Assembly (NCBI GenBank): GCA_030145265.1
Contig: JAQYWA010000174.1
Span: 1-5,158 of the forward strand
Source of the DNA: Desulfuromonas sp.
GTDB taxonomy: Bacteria; Desulfobacterota; Desulfuromonadia; Desulfuromonadales; Trichloromonadaceae
Length of the DNA: 5,158 bases
Direction of reading: 5' to 3'
Positions 1 through 5,158 of the stretch are shown here, one piece after another. A model generated the notes under the pieces. The model was not told the origin of the DNA. It worked only from the letters and a program-made list of their open reading frames with translations, and did no database searches. Position numbers and translations under genes: made by a program. The stretch's first letter is position 1. Each line of letters begins with the position of its first letter.

Positions 1-1
1 C

Positions 2-886
2 TTCGTTCAGGCGGTGGAGATGATCCTCGCCTGCAAGGGGCGACTGGTGATTACCGGGATGGGAAAGTCGGGGTTGATCTGCCAGAAGGTGGCGGCAACC
101 ATGGCCTCAACCGGCACCCCGGCGCTCTTTCTGCATCCGGCTGAAGGGATTCACGGCGATCTCGGTATGTTGATGAAGGGCGATGTGGTGATGGCCGTTT
201 CTAATTCCGGGGAAACCGAAGAGATTACCCGCATCCTGCCGGTCATCAAGCGCATGGGCCTACCTTTGATTGCCATGACCGGCAATCCCGGCAGTACCCT
301 GGCCCGGGCCGGCGATGTCTTTCTCGATATCTCGGTCAAAGAAGAGGCCTGTCCGCTCGGTCTGGCCCCGACCGCCAGCACCACGGCCACCGTGGCCATG
401 GGCGACGCATTGTCGGTGACCTTGCTGATCCGCAGGGGATTCAAGGAGGAGGACTTTGCCCTGTTCCATCCCGGCGGTGCCCTTGGCAAGCGATTGCTGC
501 TACGGGTTGAAGATGTGATGCACTCTGGCAGTGCCATTCCCCTGGTCGCTGAAAATGTGCTGCTCAAGGAAGCCCTGTTCGAGATTACCAGCAAGAAGCT
601 TGGCATCACCGGGGTGAGCGACAGCCAGGGTTTTTTGGTCGGGGTCTTTACCGACGGTGACCTGCGGCGGGCCATTGAAGAAGGCCTTGAAGCGCTCAAC
701 TGTCCTATCCTGGATGTGATGGCGGTTAAGCCCAAAAGGATCCTGCGTTCGAATCTGGCCGCCAAGGCTATGCAGAAAATGGAAGAATTTTCGATTACCT
801 CACTGTTTGTCTTTGAAACGGAAGAGAGTCAGATCCCGGTCGGCATCATCCATCTGCACGATCTGCTCAAGGCGGGGGTGGTTTGA
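2..886 (+). CDS. kdsD: D-arabinose-5-phosphate isomerase, KdsD/KpsF/GutQ family (5' partial)
   Basis: Cytoplasmic aldo-keto isomerase that converts D-ribulose 5-phosphate to D-arabinose 5-phosphate, the first step of Kdo synthesis for LPS. The frame is open from base 2 with no stop, and the first visible codons (FVQAVEMILACKG) align with about residue 38 of E. coli KdsD (recalled sequence). Roughly 37 N-terminal residues therefore lie outside the window, and the GTG at 14 is probably an internal valine. Counting that GTG as residue 1, the SIS domain spans about 10-155, with GMGKSG (15-20) and SNSGETEE (63-70). The family's catalytic set is intact: K18, E70, E111 and H152, matching E. coli K59, E111, E152 and H193. 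Two CBS domains follow, at about 165-222 and 232-286, with FTDGDLRR in the first. The C-terminus (HDLLKAGVV) is typical. The stop overlaps the kdsC start as TGATG. KpsF or GutQ paralogues cannot be excluded by sequence alone, but the kdsC-lpt context favours KdsD. Confidence 0.96.
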   Translation, partial: FVQAVEMILACKGRLVITGMGKSGLICQKVAATMASTGTPALFLHPAEGIHGDLGMLMKGDVVMAVSNSGETEEITRILPVIKRMGLPLIAMTGNPGSTLARAGDVFLDISVKEEACPLGLAPTASTTATVAMGDALSVTLLIRRGFKEEDFALFHPGGALGKRLLLRVEDVMHSGSAIPLVAENVLLKEALFEITSKKLGITGVSDSQGFLVGVFTDGDLRRAIEEGLEALNCPILDVMAVKPKRILRSNLAAKAMQKMEEFSITSLFVFETEESQIPVGIIHLHDLLKAGVV

Positions 887-1413
887 TGCTGAAGGATTTG
901 GGCAAAATCAAACTGCTGCTCCTTGATGTCGATGGCGTGTTGACCGACGGTCGCATTTCTTACGACAACAACGGGGTGGAAACCAAGGCATTCGACGTCA
1001 AGGACGGTCACGGTCTGAAGCTGGTTCAACGGGCCGGGATTGATGTCGGCATCATTACCGGGCGCTCCTCGGATGTAGTCGCCTTGCGGGCCCGGGAACT
1101 CGCTATCGAAATCGTTCATCAGGGGGCCAAGGACAAGCTTGTTCCCTATGCTGAGGTTCTGAAGTCTTTAGCTTTGACCGATGAGCAGGTCGCTTATGTC
1201 GGTGACGATGTGATCGATCTTCCCATCCTGCGGCGGGTCGGTTTTTCAGCGACGGTGGCCGACGCTGTCGATGATGTTAAGCCCCTGGTCGATTACGTTG
1301 CCAGGCGTCCCGGCGGCCGTGGCGCGGTACGGGAAATCTGTGATTATATCCTGAAAAATTCCGGAGCCTGGACCGAGGTGACTGCGCGCTACTTCGGCGG
1401 TCAGCAGGGATGA
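886..1413 (+). CDS. kdsC: 3-deoxy-D-manno-octulosonate-8-phosphate phosphatase KdsC
   Basis: Cytoplasmic HAD-superfamily phosphatase that hydrolyses Kdo-8-phosphate to Kdo and phosphate. The product is 175 aa, close to the usual C0-type (capless) KdsC length of about 170-190. Motif I is LLDVDGVLTDG with nucleophile D14 and acid/base D16. Motif II is IITGR with T58, the motif III lysine is K84 in QGAKDKL, and motif IV is VGDDVIDLP with D107 and D108. The C-terminal GGRGAVREICDYIL (143-156) is the tail that closes over the active site in KdsC tetramers. The ATG at 886 is preferred because it shares its A with the kdsD stop (TGATG), indicating translational coupling. A TTG at 883 would add one residue. 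A G-rich stretch at 874-881 could serve as a weak Shine-Dalgarno. All catalytic residues are present and nothing looks degraded. Confidence 0.97.
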   Translation: MLKDLGKIKLLLLDVDGVLTDGRISYDNNGVETKAFDVKDGHGLKLVQRAGIDVGIITGRSSDVVALRARELAIEIVHQGAKDKLVPYAEVLKSLALTDEQVAYVGDDVIDLPILRRVGFSATVADAVDDVKPLVDYVARRPGGRGAVREICDYILKNSGAWTEVTARYFGGQQG

Positions 1414-1453
1414 GTGTCCCTTCAAATCCCGTGCCAATGAACCAGTATTCGTC

Positions 1454-1482
1454 TTTACACCTCCCGAGTGAAATGTTATACT
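1454..1482 (+). promoter_or_regulatory. Candidate sigma-70 promoter for lptC-lptA-lptB(-rpoN), extended -10 type
   Basis: The -35 element is TTTACA at 1454-1459 (5/6 match to TTGACA). A 17-base spacer follows, then TATACT at 1477-1482 (5/6 match to TATAAT) preceded by TG at 1474-1475, which forms an extended -10 (TGtTATACT). The predicted transcription start is near 1488-1490, only about 4-6 bases before the lptC ATG at 1494. A perfect 13-bp dyad, ACTAACAATTAGT (1480-1492), overlaps the -10 end and the predicted start and could be an operator. The match is read directly from the sequence; activity is inferred. Confidence 0.7.
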
Positions 1483-1493
1483 AACAATTAGTT

Positions 1494-2066
1494 ATGAAAG
1501 TTAAGATAACGCTACGGAATGTTTTGGGTTTTGCCATTGTGCTGATGGCATTCTCGTTGGCCCTGACGGTGTTGTGGAGTTTTCGCGGCGGGGCGCCGGA
1601 AAAGATCTTGGATGCGTTGCCCGCGAACGTTGATCTGGCCCTGAAGGAAATTGACTATACGGAAACCCGTGACGGTGTCAGGCGCTGGAACCTGATTGCG
1701 GATTCAGCCGATTACAATGTCAAGAGTGGCTCGACCATTGTCCAGAACGTTTTTATGACGTTTTATGATGAAAAAGGTGTCGAGGCCGGTACCCTGACGG
1801 CGCAAGACGGTGAAGCTCAGTCTGACAATAAAAAAGTCAGGGTCCATGGTGATGTGGTCATCAAGAGTTCCCGTGGCTATACGTTTTATGTGGACCAATT
1901 GGATTATTCCGATGCGACGCGGATAATCAGCACCGAATCGCCGGTCCATATCGTTACTTCACGGATGGAGCTGACCGGCAAGGGGCTCCGTTTGAATGTA
2001 GATTCTCAGGCATACCGGGTTTCTTCTGATGTGAAGGCCCGGCTTCATGGTAATGATAAACAATGA
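1494..2066 (+). CDS. lptC: LPS export system protein LptC (inner-membrane anchored)
   Basis: LptC is the bitopic inner-membrane component of the Lpt machine. It accepts LPS extracted by LptB2FG and passes it to LptA. The 190-aa product matches the typical length (E. coli 191). A basic N-terminus (MKVKITLR) precedes one hydrophobic segment at about 10-30, which acts as an uncleaved anchor. A periplasmic beta-jellyroll follows at about 45-185, with family features EIDYTETRDGVRRWNLIAD (52-70), alternating beta strands, VHGDVVIKSSRGY (117-129) and MELTGKGLRLN (158-168). The ATG at 1494 is forced as the upstream limit because an in-frame TAA lies at 1482-1484. The next in-frame ATG (1545) would destroy the anchor. 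There is no recognisable Shine-Dalgarno, which fits the near-leaderless transcript predicted from the promoter just upstream. The stop overlaps lptA as ATGA. Sequence conservation in this family is low, but the synteny makes the call secure. Confidence 0.95.
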   Translation: MKVKITLRNVLGFAIVLMAFSLALTVLWSFRGGAPEKILDALPANVDLALKEIDYTETRDGVRRWNLIADSADYNVKSGSTIVQNVFMTFYDEKGVEAGTLTAQDGEAQSDNKKVRVHGDVVIKSSRGYTFYVDQLDYSDATRIISTESPVHIVTSRMELTGKGLRLNVDSQAYRVSSDVKARLHGNDKQ

Positions 2067-2569
2067 AGAAAATGTTGTGGCATATAGTCCTGCTGTTGGT
2101 TCTGTCGTTCAGCGCAGCGGCCTCCGGCCTGGCTGAAGAAAATTCTGCCCTGGACAGTTACTCCAGTGATCAGCCGATTGAGATTGCCTCCGATCGCCTT
2201 GAAGGCAATGACCAGGCTGGGAATGCCAAATTTTCGGGCAACGTTGTGGCGAAGCAGGGGGATGTGACAATTTATGCGGAAGAACTGTCCATCCTCTATC
2301 AGTCGGGAAGTCGGGATATCGAAAAAATTATCGCCCTGAACGGAGTGCGGATTGTCCAGGGTGAGCGGACCGCGACCGGGAACAAGGCGATCTTTTTCAA
2401 CCAGCAGGGGAAGGTGGTTCTCTCCGGGAACCCGAAGGTTCACCAGGGACAGGATTTTGTCCAGGGTGACGAAATTACCGTTTTTCTGAATGAAGAACGC
2501 AGCGTGGTGACCGGCAAGGACGGCGGCAGGGTCAATGCTGTGTTTCATCCCCAAGGGGATAACCGGTGA
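2063..2569 (+). CDS. lptA: Periplasmic LPS transport bridge protein LptA (OstA-like)
   Basis: LptA is the soluble periplasmic protein that oligomerises into the bridge carrying LPS from LptC to LptD at the outer membrane. The product is 168 aa (E. coli about 185). The signal peptide has KK at 2-3, a hydrophobic core at about 5-19 and a likely cleavage after A24 (SGLA/EE). The mature part is one OstA-type beta-jellyroll at about 37-150, with repeated strand units: [37 protein letters not shown], then [20 protein letters not shown] (93-112), then [16 protein letters not shown] (127-142). Its ATG overlaps the lptC stop (ATGA). The upstream bases show only a poor ribosome-binding site, so translation probably depends on coupling to lptC. 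It overlaps lptB at the other end as GTGA. The short C-terminal tail (VFHPQGDNR) is unremarkable. No internal sigma-E-type promoter was recognised ahead of it, unlike the arrangement known in E. coli. Confidence 0.95.
   Translation: MKKMLWHIVLLLVLSFSAAASGLAEENSALDSYSSDQPIEIASDRLEGNDQAGNAKFSGNVVAKQGDVTIYAEELSILYQSGSRDIEKIIALNGVRIVQGERTATGNKAIFFNQQGKVVLSGNPKVHQGQDFVQGDEITVFLNEERSVVTGKDGGRVNAVFHPQGDNR
2553..2558 (+). promoter_or_regulatory. Shine-Dalgarno that fixes the lptB GTG start
   Basis: AAGGGG lies seven bases before the GTG at 2566, inside the last codons of lptA. It supports a GTG start that overlaps the lptA stop (GTGA). No ATG lies in frame near this position, so the site decides the start. 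Confidence 0.7.
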
Positions 2570-3291
2570 CTCGTCGGCTCTCGGCCCGGGGGTTGTGTAA
2601 GGCCTACCGGGGGCGCCAGGTGGTTCAGAATGTCGATTTGGACGTTGCTTCCGGCGAGGTGATCGGATTGCTGGGCCCCAATGGGGCGGGAAAAACCACG
2701 TCGTTTTATATGACAGTTGGCTTGGTTCGTCCCGACCAGGGTAAGGTTTTTCTGGATGATCAGGAAATCACCGATTTGCCCATGTATCAGCGGGCGCGAG
2801 CCGGTATTTCCTATCTGCCTCAGGAAGCGTCGGTGTTTCGTAAGCTGACGGTCGAGCAGAATCTGCTGGCGATCCTTGAAACCCTGGATCTTGCGGAAAC
2901 CTCTCGAATTGAGCGGATGCAGCAACTACTAGACGATTTTCGCCTGGGGCATGTTGCAAAATCTTACGGTTATGCTCTTTCCGGGGGCGAGCGAAGGCGT
3001 GTTGAAATTGCTCGGGCTCTGGTCATCGAGCCGGCCTTTATCCTGCTTGACGAACCGTTTGCCGGGATCGACCCGATCGCGGTCATGGATATCCAGAATA
3101 TCATTACCCAACTCAAAGAGCGCGGCATCGGGGTTCTGATATCTGACCATAACGTACGTGAAACCCTGGGGGTGTGCGACAAAGCGTATATCCTCAATGA
3201 GGGCGAAATCCTCGAATATGGTGTGCCGGCTGAAATCGCCGCGAGCTCGAGGGCTCGTGCCATATACCTTGGTGAGAAATTCCGGCTGTAG
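2566..3291 (+). CDS. lptB: LPS export ABC transporter ATP-binding protein LptB
   Basis: LptB is the cytoplasmic ATPase dimer that powers LPS extraction from the inner membrane with LptF and LptG, neither of which is encoded here. The product is 241 aa, the family length. All ABC motifs are intact: Walker A GPNGAGKT (37-44, K43), Q-loop [13 protein letters not shown] (83-95, Q86), signature [15 protein letters not shown] (138-152), Walker B FILLDEP with catalytic E163, D-loop GIDP (167-170) and H-loop ISDHNVRET with H195. F91-R92 sits at the LptB groove that contacts the coupling helices of LptF/G. The C-terminal YLGEKFRL closely matches the E. coli ending as recalled. Translation starts at a GTG overlapping the lptA stop, with a good Shine-Dalgarno at 2553-2558. 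The SGGERRR signature and FAGIDP element are typical of LptB and separate it from the related LivF/LivG ATPases. Confidence 0.98.
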   Translation: MTRRLSARGLCKAYRGRQVVQNVDLDVASGEVIGLLGPNGAGKTTSFYMTVGLVRPDQGKVFLDDQEITDLPMYQRARAGISYLPQEASVFRKLTVEQNLLAILETLDLAETSRIERMQQLLDDFRLGHVAKSYGYALSGGERRRVEIARALVIEPAFILLDEPFAGIDPIAVMDIQNIITQLKERGIGVLISDHNVRETLGVCDKAYILNEGEILEYGVPAEIAASSRARAIYLGEKFRL

Positions 3292-3338
3292 GCTGGGTCG
3301 AATAATGTGAAACCGTTTAATACCGGAACGAGTCGATA

Positions 3339-4787
3339 ATGGCCTTAGAACTACGTCAGCAACTAAAACTCAGCCAGCAATTGGTGATGACGCCCCAATT
3401 GCAGCAGGCGATCAAGTTGCTCCAGTTGTCCAGAATGGAACTGGTCGACATGGTTCAGCAGGAGCTTGAGGAAAATCCCGTTCTCGAAGAGGGTGGCGAG
3501 ACTTCCGAAGAAAAAGATCAGGAAGAAGCTGTCGCGGAAAGCCAGAAAAGTGAAGAGCCGGCTGAAGAAATCAAGGAAGTCGCCGGTGAAAACGAAGGAA
3601 TGGCTGATATCGACTGGCAGACCTACCTCGAAGGTTACAGCCTGGGTGGTTCTACTGCCGATTTTTACGAAGAAGATGATGACCGGCCTTCCTACGAAAA
3701 TCTGCTGACCAAAAAAGGGACGCTGGCCGATCACCTGATGTGGCAACTCAATCTGTCGCGTATGGCTGACGAGGTTCGCCAGATTGCTGCCGAAATCGTC
3801 GGTAATCTCGATGATGACGGCTATCTTCAGGCCTCACTTGACGAAATTGCTGAAACTTCCGGCGCCTCTCTTGAGAAGGTCATGGATGCTCTAGCGATGG
3901 TGCAGGACTTCGATCCGCCCGGAGTCGCTTCGCGCAATCTGCAGGAATGTCTGCTTCGTCAGGTTCAACACCTGGGCATGACCGGTAGCCTGGTCGAATC
4001 GGTTCTTCGAGAGCACATAGCCGAGCTGGAAAAACGCAAATATTCAGTGATCGCGAAATCCCTCGGGGTTTCTCTTGACGAAGTTTTCGGCGCCGCCAAG
4101 ATTATTTCCGGGCTCGACCCTCGTCCAGGCAGTGTTTACAGCCAGGAAGACGTCCATTACATCACCGCGGATATTTTCGTCTACAAGATCAGCGAGGAGT
4201 ACGTCGTTGTGCTCAATGACGAGGGGCTTCCGAATCTGCGCATCAATTCCTTCTATCGCAATGCCCTTTCCGGTGGTGAAAATATCGACGCCAAGGCCGG
4301 TGAGTATATTCAGGATAAGATGCGCGGTGCGGTCTGGCTTATCAAGAGCATTCACCAGCGTCAGCGGACGATTTACAAGGTCACCAAGAGCATCGTCAAG
4401 TTTCAGCGCGAATTCTTCGATAAGGGGGTCAATTATCTCAAGCCCCTGGTTCTCAGGGATGTCGCTGAAGACATCGAAATGCACGAATCGACGATCAGTC
4501 GGGTCACCACCAATAAATATGTCCAGACGCCGCAGGGGCTTTTTGAGCTGAAATATTTCTTTAACAGCGGCATCAATACGACCGAAGGCGATTCGATCGC
4601 CTCTGAAAGCGTAAAGAGTAAAATCAAGGAAATCATCGCTGCCGAAAACCAGCGTAAACCCTATTCCGACCAGAAGATCGTCGATATCCTGCATCAGCAG
4701 GGGATCGACATTGCCCGGCGAACGGTTACGAAATATCGCGAAATGCTCGGGCTGGGGTCTTCTACGGAGCGAAAACGGCTTTTTTAA
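3339..4787 (+). CDS. rpoN: RNA polymerase sigma-54 factor RpoN
   Basis: RpoN directs RNA polymerase to -24/-12 promoters and needs AAA+ enhancer-binding activators to open DNA. The product is 482 aa, a normal length. Region I (1-50) is the Gln/Leu-rich activator-responsive part (LKLSQQLVMTPQLQQAIKLL). Region II (about 50-120) is strongly acidic and low-complexity. The core-binding domain runs from about 125 to 310 and includes NLDDDGYL (156-163), DPPGVASRNLQECLL (192-206) and GLDPRPG (258-264). A helix-turn-helix lies at about 371-398 (VAEDIEMHESTISRVTTNKYVQTP). The RpoN box ARRTVTKYRE is at 459-468 and contacts the -24 element; it differs from the E. coli box as recalled (ARRTVAKYRE) at one position. 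The ATG at 3339 gives the canonical MALELRQQLKLSQQL start. Its Shine-Dalgarno is weak (GGA at 3325-3327, 11 bases away). The 47-base gap after lptB shows no terminator, so cotranscription with the lpt genes is likely. Confidence 0.99.
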   Translation: MALELRQQLKLSQQLVMTPQLQQAIKLLQLSRMELVDMVQQELEENPVLEEGGETSEEKDQEEAVAESQKSEEPAEEIKEVAGENEGMADIDWQTYLEGYSLGGSTADFYEEDDDRPSYENLLTKKGTLADHLMWQLNLSRMADEVRQIAAEIVGNLDDDGYLQASLDEIAETSGASLEKVMDALAMVQDFDPPGVASRNLQECLLRQVQHLGMTGSLVESVLREHIAELEKRKYSVIAKSLGVSLDEVFGAAKIISGLDPRPGSVYSQEDVHYITADIFVYKISEEYVVVLNDEGLPNLRINSFYRNALSGGENIDAKAGEYIQDKMRGAVWLIKSIHQRQRTIYKVTKSIVKFQREFFDKGVNYLKPLVLRDVAEDIEMHESTISRVTTNKYVQTPQGLFELKYFFNSGINTTEGDSIASESVKSKIKEIIAAENQRKPYSDQKIVDILHQQGIDIARRTVTKYREMLGLGSSTERKRLF

Positions 4788-4854
4788 TTCCGCGCGTATG
4801 GCCAACATTAAAGATGGCGATATACTTCAGATAGATTGGTTTCACGCGGCGGAA
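4788..4854 (+). repeat. Imperfect inverted repeat between rpoN and hpf
   Basis: The left arm TTCCGCGCGTATGGCCAA (4788-4805) and right arm TTGGTTTCACGCGGCGGAA (4836-4854) are reverse complements apart from one extra base and a four-base mismatched patch. The outer block is TTCCGC/GCGGAA, then a bulged G at 4848, then GCGT/ACGC. The inner block is CCAA/TTGG, which extends by two G-U pairs in RNA. The apical loop is 30 bases. No T-run follows the right arm, so it does not look like an intrinsic terminator. It lies between the rpoN stop and the hpf Shine-Dalgarno. Confidence 0.6.
4799..4826 (+). promoter_or_regulatory. Candidate sigma-70 promoter for hpf
   Basis: TGGCCA at 4799-4804 (4/6 match to TTGACA), a 16-base spacer, and TATACT at 4821-4826 (5/6 match to TATAAT) would start transcription near 4833 and give a leader of about 45 bases. 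The -10 is the same hexamer as in the lptC promoter. The -35 is weak and there is no TG extension. Separate promoters for hpf are biologically plausible because the protein is induced in stationary phase, but this one is only a sequence match. Confidence 0.4.
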
Positions 4855-4864
4855 ACTTATCACC

Positions 4865-4870
4865 AGGAGG
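4865..4870 (+). promoter_or_regulatory. Strong Shine-Dalgarno for hpf
   Basis: AGGAGG lies seven bases before the ATG at 4878. It is the best ribosome-binding site in the window and fixes the hpf start. This suggests that hpf is translated independently of, and probably more strongly than, rpoN. Confidence 0.9.
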
Positions 4871-4877
4871 TTTTAGT

Positions 4878-5158
4878 ATGCAAATTGATGTCACATTCAG
4901 ACATATGGAAGTTAGCGCGCCGGTTCGCGCTTACGTAGAAGAGAAGCTTGAGCGGGTCAAAAAGTACATCGATGAGCCGATTGATGCTCAGGCGGTACTT
5001 TCCGTGGCGAAAAAAATCCGGCACAAGGCTGTCGTGACCATTTCTGCCAAGGGAATCACCATCAAGGCTTCAGACGAAACCAACGACATGTATGCCGCGA
5101 TCGACTCCATGGTCGACAAGATCGAGCGTCAGCTCAAGCGCTACAAGGAAAAGCTCAA
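4878..5158 (+). CDS. hpf: Ribosome hibernation promoting factor HPF/YfiA family (3' partial)
   Basis: HPF binds the 30S decoding region of idle ribosomes, blocks mRNA and tRNA sites, and promotes inactive 70S or 100S particles in stationary phase. The window shows 93 codons from the ATG at 4878, with no stop before the edge. The visible protein starts MQIDVTFRHMEVSAPVRAYV and has the S30AE fold order beta-alpha-beta-beta-beta-alpha: first helix about 13-30 (VRAYVEEKLERVKKYI), central strands about 35-65, and the family motif SDETNDMYAAIDSMVDKIERQLKRYKEKL at about 65-93. Basic residues crowd the final helix, as expected for rRNA contact. The start is fixed by the AGGAGG seven bases upstream. 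Short HPF would end near residue 95, whereas the long form common outside gammaproteobacteria continues to about 180 with a dimerisation domain. The window cannot decide between them. The rpoN-hpf order is a conserved neighbourhood, often followed by PTS-related genes. Confidence 0.96.
   Translation, partial: MQIDVTFRHMEVSAPVRAYVEEKLERVKKYIDEPIDAQAVLSVAKKIRHKAVVTISAKGITIKASDETNDMYAAIDSMVDKIERQLKRYKEKL

Noticed and set aside
151..765. Open 204-codon frame on the minus strand opposite kdsD
   Set aside because: It is rich in Arg, Ser and Pro, typical of a reverse shadow, with no recognisable domain. The plus-strand KdsD has all catalytic residues.
3241..3258. CGAGC/GCTCG hairpin near the lptB end
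   Set aside because: It has only five base pairs, lies inside conserved lptB coding sequence and has no following T-run.
3293..3321. Possible rpoN promoter with TTTAAT at 3316-3321
   Set aside because: The -10 matches 5/6, but nothing resembling TTGACA occurs 16-18 bases upstream, so it was not called.
4764..4785. Possible terminator at the rpoN end (AGC...GCT followed by TTTTTT)
   Set aside because: The stem is only about three base pairs and lies inside the last rpoN codons, so it is too weak for an intrinsic terminator.
4044..4808. Open 254-codon frame on the minus strand opposite rpoN
   Set aside because: It lies antisense to an unmistakable RpoN with intact helix-turn-helix and RpoN box. 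It resembles no family I recognise and is best explained by rpoN codon usage keeping the reverse frame open.
4815..4830. Possible sigma-54 (-24/-12) site TGGCGATATACTTCA ahead of hpf
   Set aside because: The -24 TGGC is present, but the essential GC at -12 is replaced by CA. The nearby TTGG...GGC has the wrong spacing, so rpoN-dependent control of hpf is not supported here.
4711..4938. Plus-strand 75-codon frame spanning the rpoN end, the intergenic gap and the hpf start
   Set aside because: It runs out of frame through both conserved genes, has no good ribosome-binding site, and its product looks like no known family.

Overview
The window is a compact, one-strand block of envelope-biogenesis and regulatory genes from a Gram-negative bacterium. 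Gene order is kdsD (5' end cut off) - kdsC - lptC - lptA - lptB - rpoN - hpf (3' end cut off). This core (Kdo synthesis, LPS transport, sigma-54, hibernation factor) is widespread in Proteobacteria. The moderately high GC, the protein style and the tight packing suggest a deltaproteobacterium of the Desulfuromonadales/Geobacter kind. That placement is inference from family resemblance, not proof. No mobile element, CRISPR array, tRNA, rRNA or foreign island is visible.

Layout. Positions 2-1413 hold two Kdo-pathway enzymes, arabinose-5-phosphate isomerase and Kdo-8-phosphate phosphatase, overlapping by one base (TGATG). An 80-base gap (1414-1493) then carries a strong-looking sigma-70 promoter, TTTACA-17-TGTTATACT, whose predicted start lies only a few bases before the lptC ATG. 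Positions 1494-3291 hold lptC, lptA and lptB, joined by four-base overlaps (ATGA, GTGA). After a 47-base gap comes rpoN (3339-4787). A 90-base gap (4788-4877) holds an imperfect inverted repeat around a weaker candidate promoter, followed by a near-perfect Shine-Dalgarno and the start of hpf.

How the genes work together. KdsD and KdsC make Kdo for the LPS inner core. LptB is the cytoplasmic ATPase that drives LPS extraction, LptC is the membrane-anchored periplasmic receptor and LptA the periplasmic bridge. RpoN is the alternative sigma factor that needs enhancer-binding activators. Hpf binds and protects idle ribosomes. Coupling rpoN and hpf to the lpt genes is a known conserved arrangement.

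No undescribed system is apparent in the coding content. The points worth a second look are in the two larger intergenic regions: a probable near-leaderless lptC transcript with no Shine-Dalgarno, a small ORF that may couple kdsC to lptC, and the inverted repeat framing the hpf promoter.
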